A DNA stretch of 25,431 nt from Robiginitomaculum sp. GTDB lineage: Bacteria; Pseudomonadota; Alphaproteobacteria; Caulobacterales; Maricaulaceae. The translations under genes and the position numbers were made by a program. The stretch's first letter is position 1; each line of letters starts with the position of its first letter. The notes under the pieces were generated by a model. The model was given only the letters and a program-made list of their open reading frames with translations, did not search any database and was not told where the DNA came from. Positions 6,863 to 14,809 of the stretch are shown piece after piece. Location of the stretch: positions 1 through 25,431 of the forward strand of contig JAKIUV010000037.1 of assembly GCA_021647375.1 (NCBI GenBank). The letters are read 5' to 3'.

Positions 6863-8758
6863 TTATTGACTTCGCTGTCTTTCTATCCACGCATCAATGC
6901 GGTCCTCCAGGATATTCAGCGGGATACCACCTGCGCTTAGGACTTCGTCGTGGAAGCTGCGGATGTCGAAATCAGCCCCTAATTTTTCTTCGGCGCGCCC
7001 TCGTAGCTCCAGTATTTTTAATTCACCAATTTTGTAAGCCAAAGCTTGCCCCGGCCAGCTAATATAACGGTCAACTTCGGTGCGGATATTGTGGGGTGCG
7101 AGGGCTGAATTTTCCAAGAAACAAGCCTCCGCCTGATCCCGGCTCCAGCCTTTCCAATGCATACCCGTATCCACGACCAAACGACAGGCCCGCCACATTT
7201 CGTAGGTTAAGCGGCCAAATTGTTCATAGGGTGTGCGGTAAATGCCCATCTCGACGCCAAGCTTTTCGGAGTATAACCCCCAACCTTCGCCGAATGCAGT
7301 CGGGTATAGGCTTCGGCGAAACTCTGGCACATCTTTCATTTCTTGCGCCAGTGAAATTTGGTGATGATGCCCCGGCACACCTTCGTGCAAGGTTAAAGAG
7401 GGCAGGTTATAGAGGGGACGCTGGGACAAATCATAAGTGTTGACCACATAGTTTCCGGCAAGGCCTTGCTCAGGATTGCCGCCCCAATAACGCCCAGTCG
7501 TATAATTAGGGGCAATCTCGTCCGGCACGGCCATAACCCCGTAGGACAGGCGGGCCAATTTGCCGAAATATTTGGGCATTTGGCCGTCAATGCGTTTAGC
7601 AATCCAAGCGGCTTCTTTCAGGAGGTCGTCCGCAGATTTTGCATAAAACTGTTCATCGGTACGCAGGAACTTTAGAAAATCTTTAAATGTACCGTCAAAC
7701 TCTGTCTGTTCGATAATTTTGTCCATTTCGGCGCGGATGCGCTTGACCTCGCTAAGACCAAGTTCGTGAACTTCGTCCGGGGTAATATCAAGCGTCGTAA
7801 AATACCTGACCAAAGCTTTATAATAGTCGCGCCCAGCTTTGCTTGTGCCTATACCGGCAGTCTCCCGGGCGGCGGGGCTATATTCTTGGTTGAGAAAGGT
7901 GAGCAACTTTGCATAGGCGGGCAAAACCCTGTCGTTCAGCGCGGCAAGTCCCAAAGCTTTCAACCGTGCTTGCTCCTGCTTGGGGATAGTGTCTGGGAAA
8001 GCGGTGAAAGGTTTGAAGAATGCATGGTCTTCGGCTTCGCCCTGACCTAGACTTTTCACTACATCTACAATACCCGGTAAAATTTGCTCGGATGCTGTAT
8101 AGCCCGTTGCCACGCCCCGTCGCATATTGTCAGAATGCTGGTCAAAAAAGCGCGGTAATTCCGATAGCCGCGCTGCATAAGCTTCGTAATCATCTGCGGT
8201 TTTAAATTTGGTTTGGCGCGATACATAGCTCATCATATTGAAAAAGCCGCTGTCATTGGTAAATGGCAGGCGGCTTGTGTCATAATCGACCAACATAAGT
8301 TTTTGGCTAAGCACATATCCCATCAGGCGGTGATTGAGCAAGTTCTCGCCCTTTAGTGCCGCGTCGTCGAGGGCGCGGTAGCGCTCCATGAACTTGTGGG
8401 TTTCGGCAGTATTGGCGGCGCTCGTAGCCATGCTGACATCGGGTAAATGGCGAAGAGCCTCGCGGTTACCCTCATTGCCCGCTTGTATAGGGTCACGTTT
8501 AAGATCTGCCCGCTGCATATCGCTAATTATTTTCTCTAGGCTGTCATAGGACTTGATTGATTTTCGGGGTTCGCAAATATAGCGGTTGCCAGTTTTGACA
8601 ATCACCAAATCTCGGCAGCGTTCATGCACCGTCTCTATGGGGGTGTCCTCCGGAAAATTGATATGATCTGGAGCGATGTCCGCAGATTGCGCAAATGCCA
8701 AAGAGACGCTCATCAAGGCGGCGCTGGCAAGGATAGTCGATATGGTTAATTTTCTCAT
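6863..8758 (-). CDS. DUF885-family exported metallopeptidase-like protein
   Basis: The 631-residue product has a cleavable signal peptide (MRKLTISTILASAALMSVSLAFAQS) and the family motif LTLHEGVPGHHHQ: His458-Glu459 with His464, an HExxxGH arrangement that in this family probably binds zinc. Other typical segments are GTSKAGRDYYKALVRYFTT, YVVNTYDL and AFGEGWGLYSEKLG. DUF885 proteins are about 600 residues, so this is full length. Their substrates are largely undetermined; a periplasmic peptidase role is inferred from resemblance to gluzincin peptidases. It is transcribed away from the sdh operon, with 145 bp between the two starts. Confidence 0.85.
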   Translation of the reverse strand: MRKLTISTILASAALMSVSLAFAQSADIAPDHINFPEDTPIETVHERCRDLVIVKTGNRYICEPRKSIKSYDSLEKIISDMQRADLKRDPIQAGNEGNREALRHLPDVSMATSAANTAETHKFMERYRALDDAALKGENLLNHRLMGYVLSQKLMLVDYDTSRLPFTNDSGFFNMMSYVSRQTKFKTADDYEAYAARLSELPRFFDQHSDNMRRGVATGYTASEQILPGIVDVVKSLGQGEAEDHAFFKPFTAFPDTIPKQEQARLKALGLAALNDRVLPAYAKLLTFLNQEYSPAARETAGIGTSKAGRDYYKALVRYFTTLDITPDEVHELGLSEVKRIRAEMDKIIEQTEFDGTFKDFLKFLRTDEQFYAKSADDLLKEAAWIAKRIDGQMPKYFGKLARLSYGVMAVPDEIAPNYTTGRYWGGNPEQGLAGNYVVNTYDLSQRPLYNLPSLTLHEGVPGHHHQISLAQEMKDVPEFRRSLYPTAFGEGWGLYSEKLGVEMGIYRTPYEQFGRLTYEMWRACRLVVDTGMHWKGWSRDQAEACFLENSALAPHNIRTEVDRYISWPGQALAYKIGELKILELRGRAEEKLGADFDIRSFHDEVLSAGGIPLNILEDRIDAWIERQRSQ

Positions 8759-8903
8759 GCTCCTGTCATAAGCCTAACTGGGACATTTCGCCAAGTGGAA
8801 AAAGCAATGAACCTGACGATTATTCAAGATTTCGCGTTGACTTAGCTAGCCTTGGGTTTAGGTTTGCCGCCTAGCGTCGATACGCACTAACTGGAGGGTT
8901 TAA

Positions 8904-9314
8904 ATGGCAAAGGGTTGGACTGATAAACGTCCCATGTCCCCACATATTAGCATATGGAAATGGCATCCGACTATGCTGTCGTCCATCTTGCACAGGGCGA
9001 CGGGGATTGTGCTGTATTTCGGACTGCTGAAGCTGGCCGTAGTTTTGGCGTTTTTAGCGGCTGGCCCCCAGTGGTTTGCCAAAATTGAACCGCTCGTATA
9101 TTCGCCCCTTGGCGCCTTTGTTTTCTTCTTTGTGGTCGGGGTTTTGATCTATCACTTCCTCAACGGTATCCGCCATTTGGTCTGGGATATTGGCGCAGGA
9201 TTTGACCCCAAGCTCGCCAATATGATCTCCTTGGTGACCATATTGGTGTCCGTCATAGCGGCTATTGCCCTAACTTGGTATATGGTCGGGGATATGCCGG
9301 GAGTGGGGCTATGA
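8904..9314 (+). CDS. sdhC: succinate dehydrogenase cytochrome b556 subunit
   Basis: The 136-residue inner-membrane protein shows the SdhC signature RPMSPHISIWKWHPTMLSSI followed by LHRATG, and YHFLNGIRHLVWD, which contains the probable heme-ligand histidine. Three hydrophobic segments are visible (about 30-52, 67-88 and 104-127). With SdhD it anchors complex II and forms the ubiquinone site. The start is supported by a strong GGAGG 6 bp upstream. The stop overlaps the sdhD start (ATGA at 9311-9314), which indicates translational coupling. Confidence 0.95.
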   Translation: MAKGWTDKRPMSPHISIWKWHPTMLSSILHRATGIVLYFGLLKLAVVLAFLAAGPQWFAKIEPLVYSPLGAFVFFFVVGVLIYHFLNGIRHLVWDIGAGFDPKLANMISLVTILVSVIAAIALTWYMVGDMPGVGL

Positions 9315-9694
9315 GTGATTTTAGGACAGATCTCGGCAAGGTGCGCGGCAGTGGTGCTGCCAAAGGCGGGGTACATGAATTTATCACCCACCGGGTGAGC
9401 GCGGTGGTGCTGGCTTTGCTGTTACCGTTTTTTCTTTACGGCCTGATTAATGCCTTGCACGAGGGCTATGAAGGTTTGATCGCGTGGGTGACTTCGCCTG
9501 TCGGCGCATTTGTGCTGCTTGGCTTTATCACGGCAGGCATATATCATGGGCGGCTGGGTATCAATGAGGTGATTTCCGATTACGTACCCCGCGCCGGTTC
9601 ACGTACACTGTTTATGCTTTTAAATACGCTGGCCGCGTTTTCGTTTTGGCTCGTCGGTGTGTTGGCAATTCTTAAAATCTGGCTGGGAGCCTAG
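9311..9694 (+). CDS. sdhD: succinate dehydrogenase membrane anchor subunit
   Basis: The 127-residue product starts at MSDFRTDLGKVRGSGAAKGG, the ATG overlapping the sdhC stop by four bases; a longer in-frame start at 9275 would lie inside sdhC and is not family-like. The segment G-x-H-E-F-I-T-H-R-V-S-A and YHGRLGINEVISDYV are typical of SdhD, the latter carrying the second heme-ligand histidine. There are three transmembrane segments. It works with SdhC as the quinone-reducing membrane anchor of complex II. sdhA follows after three bases, with its ribosome site inside the sdhD end. Confidence 0.93.
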   Translation: MSDFRTDLGKVRGSGAAKGGVHEFITHRVSAVVLALLLPFFLYGLINALHEGYEGLIAWVTSPVGAFVLLGFITAGIYHGRLGINEVISDYVPRAGSRTLFMLLNTLAAFSFWLVGVLAILKIWLGA

Positions 9695-9697
9695 CAA

Positions 9698-11494
9698 ATG
9701 TCTGAAGCGAGTAATGATGTAAAATGGATAGACCATACTTATGATGTTGTGGTTGTTGGCGCGGGCGGCGCGGGCTTGCGCGCCACACTGGGCGCGGCGC
9801 GGGAGGGTCTGAAGACCGCCTGCGTGACCAAAGTTTTCCCGACCCGTTCCCATACGGTTGCGGCTCAAGGCGGCATTGCGGCCTCCCTTGGCAATATGGG
9901 CGATGATAATTGGCGCTGGCATATGTATGATACAGTCAAAGGTTCCGACTGGCTCGGCGACCAGGACAGTATCGAATATCTGGTCCGCGAAGCCCCCAAA
10001 GCCGTGTACGAGCTGGAGCATTGGGGTATGCCGTTCTCGCGCACTGAAGACGGCAAGATTTACCAAAGACCGTTCGGCGGCATGATGCAAAATATGGGCA
10101 AAGGCCCGCCCGCACAGCGCACCTGCGCCGCTGCCGACCGCACGGGTCATGCTATGTTGCACACGCTTTACGGCCAGTCTCTGCGCCGTTCTGCCGAGTT
10201 TTTCATCGAATATTTCGTGCTTGATTTAATCATGGAAGACGGGGTGTGCCGAGGCATTACGGCCTGGAAACTGGACGATGGCACCATGCACCGGTTCCGC
10301 GCCAAGACAGTTATTTTGGCCACGGGCGGCTATGGCCGCACTTATTTCTCGTGTACATCCGCCCATACCTGTACGGGCGACGGCGGCGGCATGGTATTGC
10401 GGGCGGGCCTACCCCTGCAAGACCCGGAGTTCGTTCAGTTCCACCCGACCGGAATTTACGGCGCGGGCTGCCTCATCACCGAAGGCTGTCGCGGCGAAGG
10501 CGGGTATTTGACCAATTCCGAGGGCGAGCGCTTTATGGAGCGCTATGCTCCGTCGGCCAAAGACTTGGCGTCGCGGGATGTTGTCAGCCGCGCCATGACC
10601 ATTGAAATCCGTGAGGGTCGCGGTGTCGGGCCTCTCAAAGACCATATTTATTTGCATCTGGATCATCTCGACCCGGATATTTTGGCGGAGCGCCTGCCGG
10701 GCATTTCCGAGAGTGCGCGGATTTTTGCAGGTGTCGATGTGACCAAAGAGCCAATCCCGGTTCTGCCAACCTGTCACTATAATATGGGCGGTATACCGAC
10801 CAATTTCCACGGCGAAGTCGTGACCAAAAAAGGCAAAGATCCGGACAGCGTAGTGCCCGGCCTGATGGCTGTGGGTGAAGCGGCTTGTGTCTCGGTACAC
10901 GGTGGTAATCGCCTTGGCTCCAACTCTCTCATTGACCTCGTTGTATTTGGCCGCGCGGCAGGTCTGCGCTGCGGCGAACTTCTGGATGCCAGCGAAGACC
11001 AGCCGGAACTGGCACCGGATGCAGGCGCAGAAAGCTACGCAAGGCTAGAGCGTTTCCGCACGGCAGACGGCAGCAAAAGCACGGCCAGTATTCGCCTGGA
11101 TATGCAAAAAACCATGCAAGACCATTGCGCCGTATTCCGTACCGACGAAAGCTTGACCGAAGGTGTAGAGAAAATGGCTAAGGTCGAAGAGAGTATGCAA
11201 GACATTGGCGTCACCGACCGCACCTTGGTTTGGAACACGGATTTGGTCGAAACCCTAGAGCTGGACAACCTCATGGGCAATGCTCTGGTGACAATGTCCG
11301 CCGCCTCCGCCCGCAAAGAAAGCCGAGGCGCCCACGCTATGGAAGATCACCCGGAACGAGACGACAAAACCTGGATGAAACACACGCTCGCATGGGTCAA
11401 AGACGGCAAAGTAAAACTAGGCGACCGCCCCGTCCACACCTACACAATGACGGATGATATTGATTATATTAAGCCGGCCAAGCGGGTTTATTGA
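9698..11494 (+). CDS. sdhA: succinate dehydrogenase flavoprotein subunit
   Basis: The 598-residue protein is complete. GAGGAG (21-26) is the FAD Rossmann motif; SHTVAAQGG (51-59) carries His52, the covalent flavin attachment site. HPTGIYGAG (249-257), EGCRGEGG, the arginine of ASRDVVSRAM near 298, CHYNMGG (His360) and NRLGSNSLIDLVVFGRA (Arg405) are active-site and dicarboxylate-binding elements. It oxidises succinate to fumarate in the TCA cycle and passes electrons to the iron-sulfur subunit SdhB. sdhB usually follows immediately in Alphaproteobacteria but is not here or elsewhere in the window; hipBA follows instead. The helical domain and C-terminus are intact, so the gene itself looks functional. 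Confidence 0.97.
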   Translation: MSEASNDVKWIDHTYDVVVVGAGGAGLRATLGAAREGLKTACVTKVFPTRSHTVAAQGGIAASLGNMGDDNWRWHMYDTVKGSDWLGDQDSIEYLVREAPKAVYELEHWGMPFSRTEDGKIYQRPFGGMMQNMGKGPPAQRTCAAADRTGHAMLHTLYGQSLRRSAEFFIEYFVLDLIMEDGVCRGITAWKLDDGTMHRFRAKTVILATGGYGRTYFSCTSAHTCTGDGGGMVLRAGLPLQDPEFVQFHPTGIYGAGCLITEGCRGEGGYLTNSEGERFMERYAPSAKDLASRDVVSRAMTIEIREGRGVGPLKDHIYLHLDHLDPDILAERLPGISESARIFAGVDVTKEPIPVLPTCHYNMGGIPTNFHGEVVTKKGKDPDSVVPGLMAVGEAACVSVHGGNRLGSNSLIDLVVFGRAAGLRCGELLDASEDQPELAPDAGAESYARLERFRTADGSKSTASIRLDMQKTMQDHCAVFRTDESLTEGVEKMAKVEESMQDIGVTDRTLVWNTDLVETLELDNLMGNALVTMSAASARKESRGAHAMEDHPERDDKTWMKHTLAWVKDGKVKLGDRPVHTYTMTDDIDYIKPAKRVY

Positions 11495-11513
11495 GAAAAC
11501 CACAGCAATGAAT

Positions 11514-11608
11514 TATCCAATATAACGATAAACACACTTTATCCAAATTAAGGATAACTTGACATTATCCAAATAATGTATATTTACCGTTTATACAAAT
11601 GAACGATA
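11514..11608 (+). promoter_or_regulatory. array of four HipB-type operators with 26-bp period
   Basis: Four 17-bp elements of form TATCC-N7-(G/C)GATA begin at exact 26-bp intervals: 11514 TATCCaatataaCGATA, 11540 TATCCaaattaaGGATA (perfect dyad), 11566 TATCCaaataatGTATA and 11592 TATACaaatgaaCGATA. E. coli HipB binds TATCC-N8-GGATA and also uses several sites upstream of hipBA, so autoregulation by the adjacent HipB/HipA is strongly suggested. Here the spacer is N7. Periods of 26 bp place neighbouring dimers about 2.5 turns apart. Confidence 0.85.
11559..11586 (+). promoter_or_regulatory. likely hipBA promoter
   Basis: TTGACA at 11559-11564 and TATTTA at 11581-11586 are 16 bp apart. The -35 lies between operators 2 and 3 and the -10 touches the end of operator 3, so HipB occupancy would block it. 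The -10 is not consensus. Confidence 0.5.
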
Positions 11609-11620
11609 TTGGATGCATTT

Positions 11621-11875
11621 ATGAAATATATAGCCCGCTCAGTTGCCGACCTCGGCCATGCCTTACGGCAATTTCGCTTGGCACAAGACAAAACACAATC
11701 CGACGTGGCGCAAGCAAGTGCCACAAAGCAAAATGCGATTTCGCGTATTGAGACAGGGGAGGCAGGTCGCACGCTAAAGCTGGTTTTCAAGCTTATCTGC
11801 ATATTGGATTTAGAGATTGAAATCAGACCGCGCCGCAAAGGCTCTGCGCAAGATATTGAAGACATATTTTCGTGA
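11621..11875 (+). CDS. hipB: HipB-family antitoxin, XRE helix-turn-helix repressor
   Basis: The product is 84 residues from ATG 11621; a TTG at 11609 would add four residues but overlaps the last operator. The core LGHALRQFRLAQDKTQSDVA followed by SATKQNAISRIETGEAG is a Cro/C1-type helix-turn-helix. HipB antitoxins bind and neutralise HipA and repress their own operon. The C-terminus (PRRKGSAQDIEDIFS) is short and probably flexible, as in other HipBs where it is a protease target. The stop overlaps the hipA start by four bases (GTGA), a translationally coupled arrangement giving antitoxin first. Confidence 0.9.
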   Translation: MKYIARSVADLGHALRQFRLAQDKTQSDVAQASATKQNAISRIETGEAGRTLKLVFKLICILDLEIEIRPRRKGSAQDIEDIFS

Positions 11876-13194
11876 GCCGGAGGCGCACATATGCGCCGTT
11901 GAAAGTTTTGCTCAATGGTAAACATGTTGGTGTACTGAACAAGGCTTCGGGCGGGGATGTCAGTTTCAAATACGACCAAAAATGGTTGGATTGGGAACAT
12001 GCTATGCCTGTGTCCTTGTCTCTGCCGCTGCAAACTACACCACACCGTGGGGCTTCGGTTAGTGCTTATTTTGACAACTTGTTACCGGATTCCGAGGTCA
12101 TATTAAAAGGTATCGCCGAACGGGTTGGAGCGCGGGGTATCGATGCCTTTAGCCTATTATCTGAAATTGGCCGGGACTGTGCCGGCGCATTGCAATTTGT
12201 ACCGCAGGATTATGATCACCAACCCGGCGAAGGTGGCAACTATGAAACTCTAACAGAAAAACAGGTCTTCGATATTCTTGTAGATCTAAAACGTGTGCCG
12301 CTCGGCATCAGACAAGAGGGCGGTTTTCGGATTTCCGTCGCGGGCGCACAAGAAAAAGCGGCATTTTTGTTTAAAGACGGAAACTGGTGTCGACCCTTGG
12401 GGACGACGCCAACAACACATATTTTCAAACCGCAAATCGGTAAACTGGAATTTAGTACAGGCACAATTGATTTATCACAAAGTGTTGAGAATGAATATTA
12501 TTGTCTCAAACTTCTGCGGGCTTTTGGTATAGATGTCGCCAATGCATGGATGGAAAATTTCAAGACAAAAAAGGTTTTGGTCGTAGAACGATTTGACAGA
12601 CGTGTACGAGACAATGGAAGTATTTTACGCCTGCCCCAAGAGGATATGTGCCAGGCTCTTGGGGTGCCGCCTACACTAAAATATCAAAACGCTGGCGGGC
12701 CTCGTCTGGTCGATATTTTGCAATTGCTATCCCGAAGCGATACACCGCACAAAGATCAGCAGGCAGTGTTTAAGTGCCAGATACTATTCTGGCTTATGGG
12801 CGCAACCGACGGCCATGCTAAAAATTTCAGTATTTTTTTGCGTCCGCAAAACCAGTTTAATCTCACGCCGATTTATGATGTCATCTCCGCACAACCCGCA
12901 TTTGACCAACGACAAATTCCCCATAAAGATTATCGTCTCGCACTCTCGGTTGGGCGCAAACCACATTATAAGATTCAGGATATTCATGGACGGCATTTTG
13001 TCGAAAGTGCTATAGCGGCAGGACTGGGCGAAGCTTTCGCCCGTGAGGCTATTGTCAGTATTCAAGATTGGTTTAGCCTTGCCTTTGACGCCGTGGGCGG
13101 TGATTTACCGGAAGACTTTCCCATGAATATTCACGATTCCATAAAAACCTCTGCAAGAGCGCGTTTGCCGTCCTTGCAATCCGCTTTTGCATAA
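11872..13194 (+). CDS. hipA: HipA-family serine/threonine kinase toxin
   Basis: The 440-residue product starts at GTG, coupled to hipB. All kinase landmarks of E. coli HipA are present: the autophosphorylation-loop serine in RISVAGAQEK (Ser155), ATP-binding lysine in THIFKP (Lys186), VERFDRR (239-244), catalytic Asp313 in ATDGHAKNFS and the metal-binding Asp336 in IYDVISA, with the same 23-residue spacing as D309/D332. The N-terminal subdomain (VLLNGKHVGVL, FDNLLPDSEV) is intact. Characterised HipA toxins phosphorylate aminoacyl-tRNA synthetases such as GltX and induce persistence. The target here is unknown. It occupies the position where sdhB would be expected. Confidence 0.93.
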   Translation: MSRRRTYAPLKVLLNGKHVGVLNKASGGDVSFKYDQKWLDWEHAMPVSLSLPLQTTPHRGASVSAYFDNLLPDSEVILKGIAERVGARGIDAFSLLSEIGRDCAGALQFVPQDYDHQPGEGGNYETLTEKQVFDILVDLKRVPLGIRQEGGFRISVAGAQEKAAFLFKDGNWCRPLGTTPTTHIFKPQIGKLEFSTGTIDLSQSVENEYYCLKLLRAFGIDVANAWMENFKTKKVLVVERFDRRVRDNGSILRLPQEDMCQALGVPPTLKYQNAGGPRLVDILQLLSRSDTPHKDQQAVFKCQILFWLMGATDGHAKNFSIFLRPQNQFNLTPIYDVISAQPAFDQRQIPHKDYRLALSVGRKPHYKIQDIHGRHFVESAIAAGLGEAFAREAIVSIQDWFSLAFDAVGGDLPEDFPMNIHDSIKTSARARLPSLQSAFA

Positions 13195-13278
13195 ACCGCT
13201 ATTTAATGCCCACTCCGTAATTTGGTGATTTGGGAGAAATGGTGTAGGCTTGGGTTTAAAGCCACAAAAGGAGACCTC

Positions 13279-14037
13279 ATGACCAACACAACATCGCTCA
13301 TACTCAACCGCCGCCTAGCTCTAACCGGATTACTTGCGCTCCCCTTATCCGCCAGCTTATCGTCATGCGAAACTATGGATATTGGGGCGATAGAGGGCAT
13401 ACTCGGTAGCGGGGTTTTGTCTCAGGCGGATGCAGCGCGGGGGATACGGGCGGCGCTTGATAATGGCATTGTCTCGGCGCTGGGGATTGTGGGCCGCGAG
13501 GGCGGTTTTTTCAATGACGCGAAAATTCATATTCCTTTGCCGAAGGTTTTGGGGGATGTGCAAAATGTGCTTTCGAAAGTCGGGGCGGGCGGCGTATTGA
13601 GCGAGCTTGAAACCCAGCTGAACCGGGGCGCGGAAAAGGCGGCACCTGTAGCCAAGGATATATTCTTTGACGCCATTGCCGGGCTAAGTATTTCGGATGC
13701 TATCTCTATTGTGCGCGGCCCGCAAAATGCGGCCACCACTTATTTACAAGAGAAAACCACGCCGCGCCTGACATCCCTGTTCTCTCCGATTATGGAAAAT
13801 GCTTTGGGGCAGACGGGGGCATTACGCTTGCTGGATCAAGTCACAGGTGATTTACGCAATATACCCTTTGCCCCGCAATTGGGCGCAGATGCCCGCACCG
13901 ACCTCATCGGCCACGGTGTCAAATACGGCCTCGGCGGTGTCTTCTACTATGTCGCCGCCGGGGAAGCCGCCATCCGCAACAACCCGGCAAAACGCACATC
14001 GGAAATCCTGCGCCGGGTATTTGGTGCAAATGTGTAG
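13279..14037 (+). CDS. DUF4197 domain lipoprotein
   Basis: The 252-residue product starts at ATG 13279, preceded by AAAGGAG; a longer frame from 13222 has no ribosome site. The N-terminus MTNTTSLILNRRLALTGLLA followed by LPLSASLSSC is a signal peptide with a lipobox-like ending (LSSC). The remainder fits the DUF4197 family: DAARGIRAALDNGIVSAL, FFNDAKIHIPLPKVL, KDIFFDAIAGLSISDAISI and GGVFYYVAAGEAAIRNNPA. The family is largely alpha-helical, periplasmic and has no assigned function. It follows hipA after 84 bp on the same strand but has its own strong ribosome site. Confidence 0.8.
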   Translation: MTNTTSLILNRRLALTGLLALPLSASLSSCETMDIGAIEGILGSGVLSQADAARGIRAALDNGIVSALGIVGREGGFFNDAKIHIPLPKVLGDVQNVLSKVGAGGVLSELETQLNRGAEKAAPVAKDIFFDAIAGLSISDAISIVRGPQNAATTYLQEKTTPRLTSLFSPIMENALGQTGALRLLDQVTGDLRNIPFAPQLGADARTDLIGHGVKYGLGGVFYYVAAGEAAIRNNPAKRTSEILRRVFGANV

Positions 14038-14060
14038 GCCATTCGGTCGGGTTTAAATTA

Positions 14061-14115
14061 AGCTTCCTGGCAATCGCAGCAACAATGTACCTGACCGCAA
14101 TGTTAATTGGTACGG
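14061..14115 (+). repeat. 55-bp dispersed repeat, copy A
   Basis: This matches 15345-15400 at about 50 of 55 positions with a single one-base gap (CTGAC-CGCAATG versus CTGACGCGCAATG). The conserved core includes ATGTACCTGAC and CGCAATGTTAATTGGTACGG, in which GTACC and GGTAC can pair. It sits 24 bp after the DUF4197 stop. Confidence 0.75.
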
Positions 14116-14146
14116 TGGCGGACAAGACAAATGAGAACAGGACATT

Positions 14147-14178
14147 ACCTAAACGGCGGCGACCGTATTTGTTTAGGT
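14147..14178. repeat. hairpin-forming inverted repeat
   Basis: ACCTAAAC (14147-14154) and GTTTAGGT (14171-14178) are perfect inverted repeats around a 16-bp G+C-rich centre. No T-run follows, so a terminator role is weak. Confidence 0.45.
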
Positions 14179-14282
14179 GAGGGCAGGGTAGGTGCGGGAA
14201 CGCAGGGTTTGACTTAAGGGTTTATATTTCGCCTAAAAGTCAAACGAAATTGGGATTGGGGGAGGGGTGGAGCAATGGTTTG

Positions 14283-14735
14283 TCAAATTACGGCGACACA
14301 AAACAAGCAATTAAATCGGTTACTGTCACCGTAATGAAATTCTGGCGGAAGGGTTTTGAGGTTTATTTTGCTATGGGCTGTTTCGCGATCTTTTTGACGC
14401 GCCTGTCTATCTTTTTCGCTTAGGCCAGCTTCCGAATCCGTGTTTATTATATGCAGTCCGGAAAGGGTTATTTCCACTTCACCAATGTCGCACAGGACGG
14501 TATTTTCGTGACCACAAGCAGGACAGATAGCAAAATCTTCTTCGTCCTCTTGATTGGCTAAAAAATAGCGCCAGTTAGTAATGGCGGTAGCAGGAAAAAT
14601 TGTTAAACAAGCAAGGCATCCGCATTCTTTACTGGCAGCCACTTCCTCGCGAAAGGCAAGTTCGTAAAAAGTGTGGGGTTTTTTGACTTTAAGAATTTCA
14701 AATATTTTTTTATCAAATGCTTTCGTATTTTGCAA
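14283..14735 (-). CDS. zinc-ribbon-like protein of unknown function, possibly a REP-bounded gene fragment
   Basis: The 150-residue frame has paired metal-ligand-type cysteines: GCLACLTIF (Cys40, Cys43) and ICPACGHENTV (Cys71, Cys74), with Cys38 nearby. This is the layout of a small cytoplasmic zinc ribbon (C-x2-C, ~28 residues, C-x2-C). No ATG is available: the only upstream start is TTG at 14735, with a GGGAGG almost touching it, and a stop in the same frame lies in the adjacent REP-like repeat. The C-terminal SNRFNCLFCVAVI is encoded by the left repeat. The gene may therefore have been trimmed at both ends by repeat insertion, or it may use the TTG. Function is unknown; cysteine spacing is the only guide. 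Confidence 0.5.
   Translation of the reverse strand: MQNTKAFDKKIFEILKVKKPHTFYELAFREEVAASKECGCLACLTIFPATAITNWRYFLANQEDEEDFAICPACGHENTVLCDIGEVEITLSGLHIINTDSEAGLSEKDRQARQKDRETAHSKINLKTLPPEFHYGDSNRFNCLFCVAVI
14288..14335. repeat. REP-like inverted element, left copy
   Basis: ATTACGGCGACA (14288-14299) and TGTCACCGTAAT (14324-14335) are inverted with one mismatch. The inner 20 bp at 14316-14335 are the exact reverse complement of the right copy at 14750-14769. The element supplies the stop codon and last ~16 codons of the overlapping zinc-ribbon ORF. Confidence 0.7.
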
Positions 14736-14749
14736 TCCTCCCGCTTCGA

Positions 14750-14769
14750 ATTACGGTGACAGTAACCGA
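14750..14769. repeat. REP-like inverted element, right copy
   Basis: ATTACGGTGACAGTAACCGA is the exact reverse complement of 14316-14335. The core CGGTGAC-A-GTAACCG is itself an imperfect palindrome, as in REP hairpins. Outside it, TTGCTT and TGTC also recur in both copies. It lies 40 bp before the start of the RAYT remnant. Confidence 0.7.
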
Positions 14770-14809
14770 ATTACTTGCTTTATGTCAAGCGCGTGTATAG
14801 GGTGCGGGT

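Noticed and set aside
8837..8865. TTGACT as a -35 for sdhC
   Set aside because: No acceptable -10 lies at 16-18 bp, so the promoter could not be placed.
9620..10162. Minus-strand open frame of 180 codons
   Set aside because: It lies antisense to sdhA and sdhD, whose frames are unmistakable, and is His/Arg-rich in the way shadow frames are.
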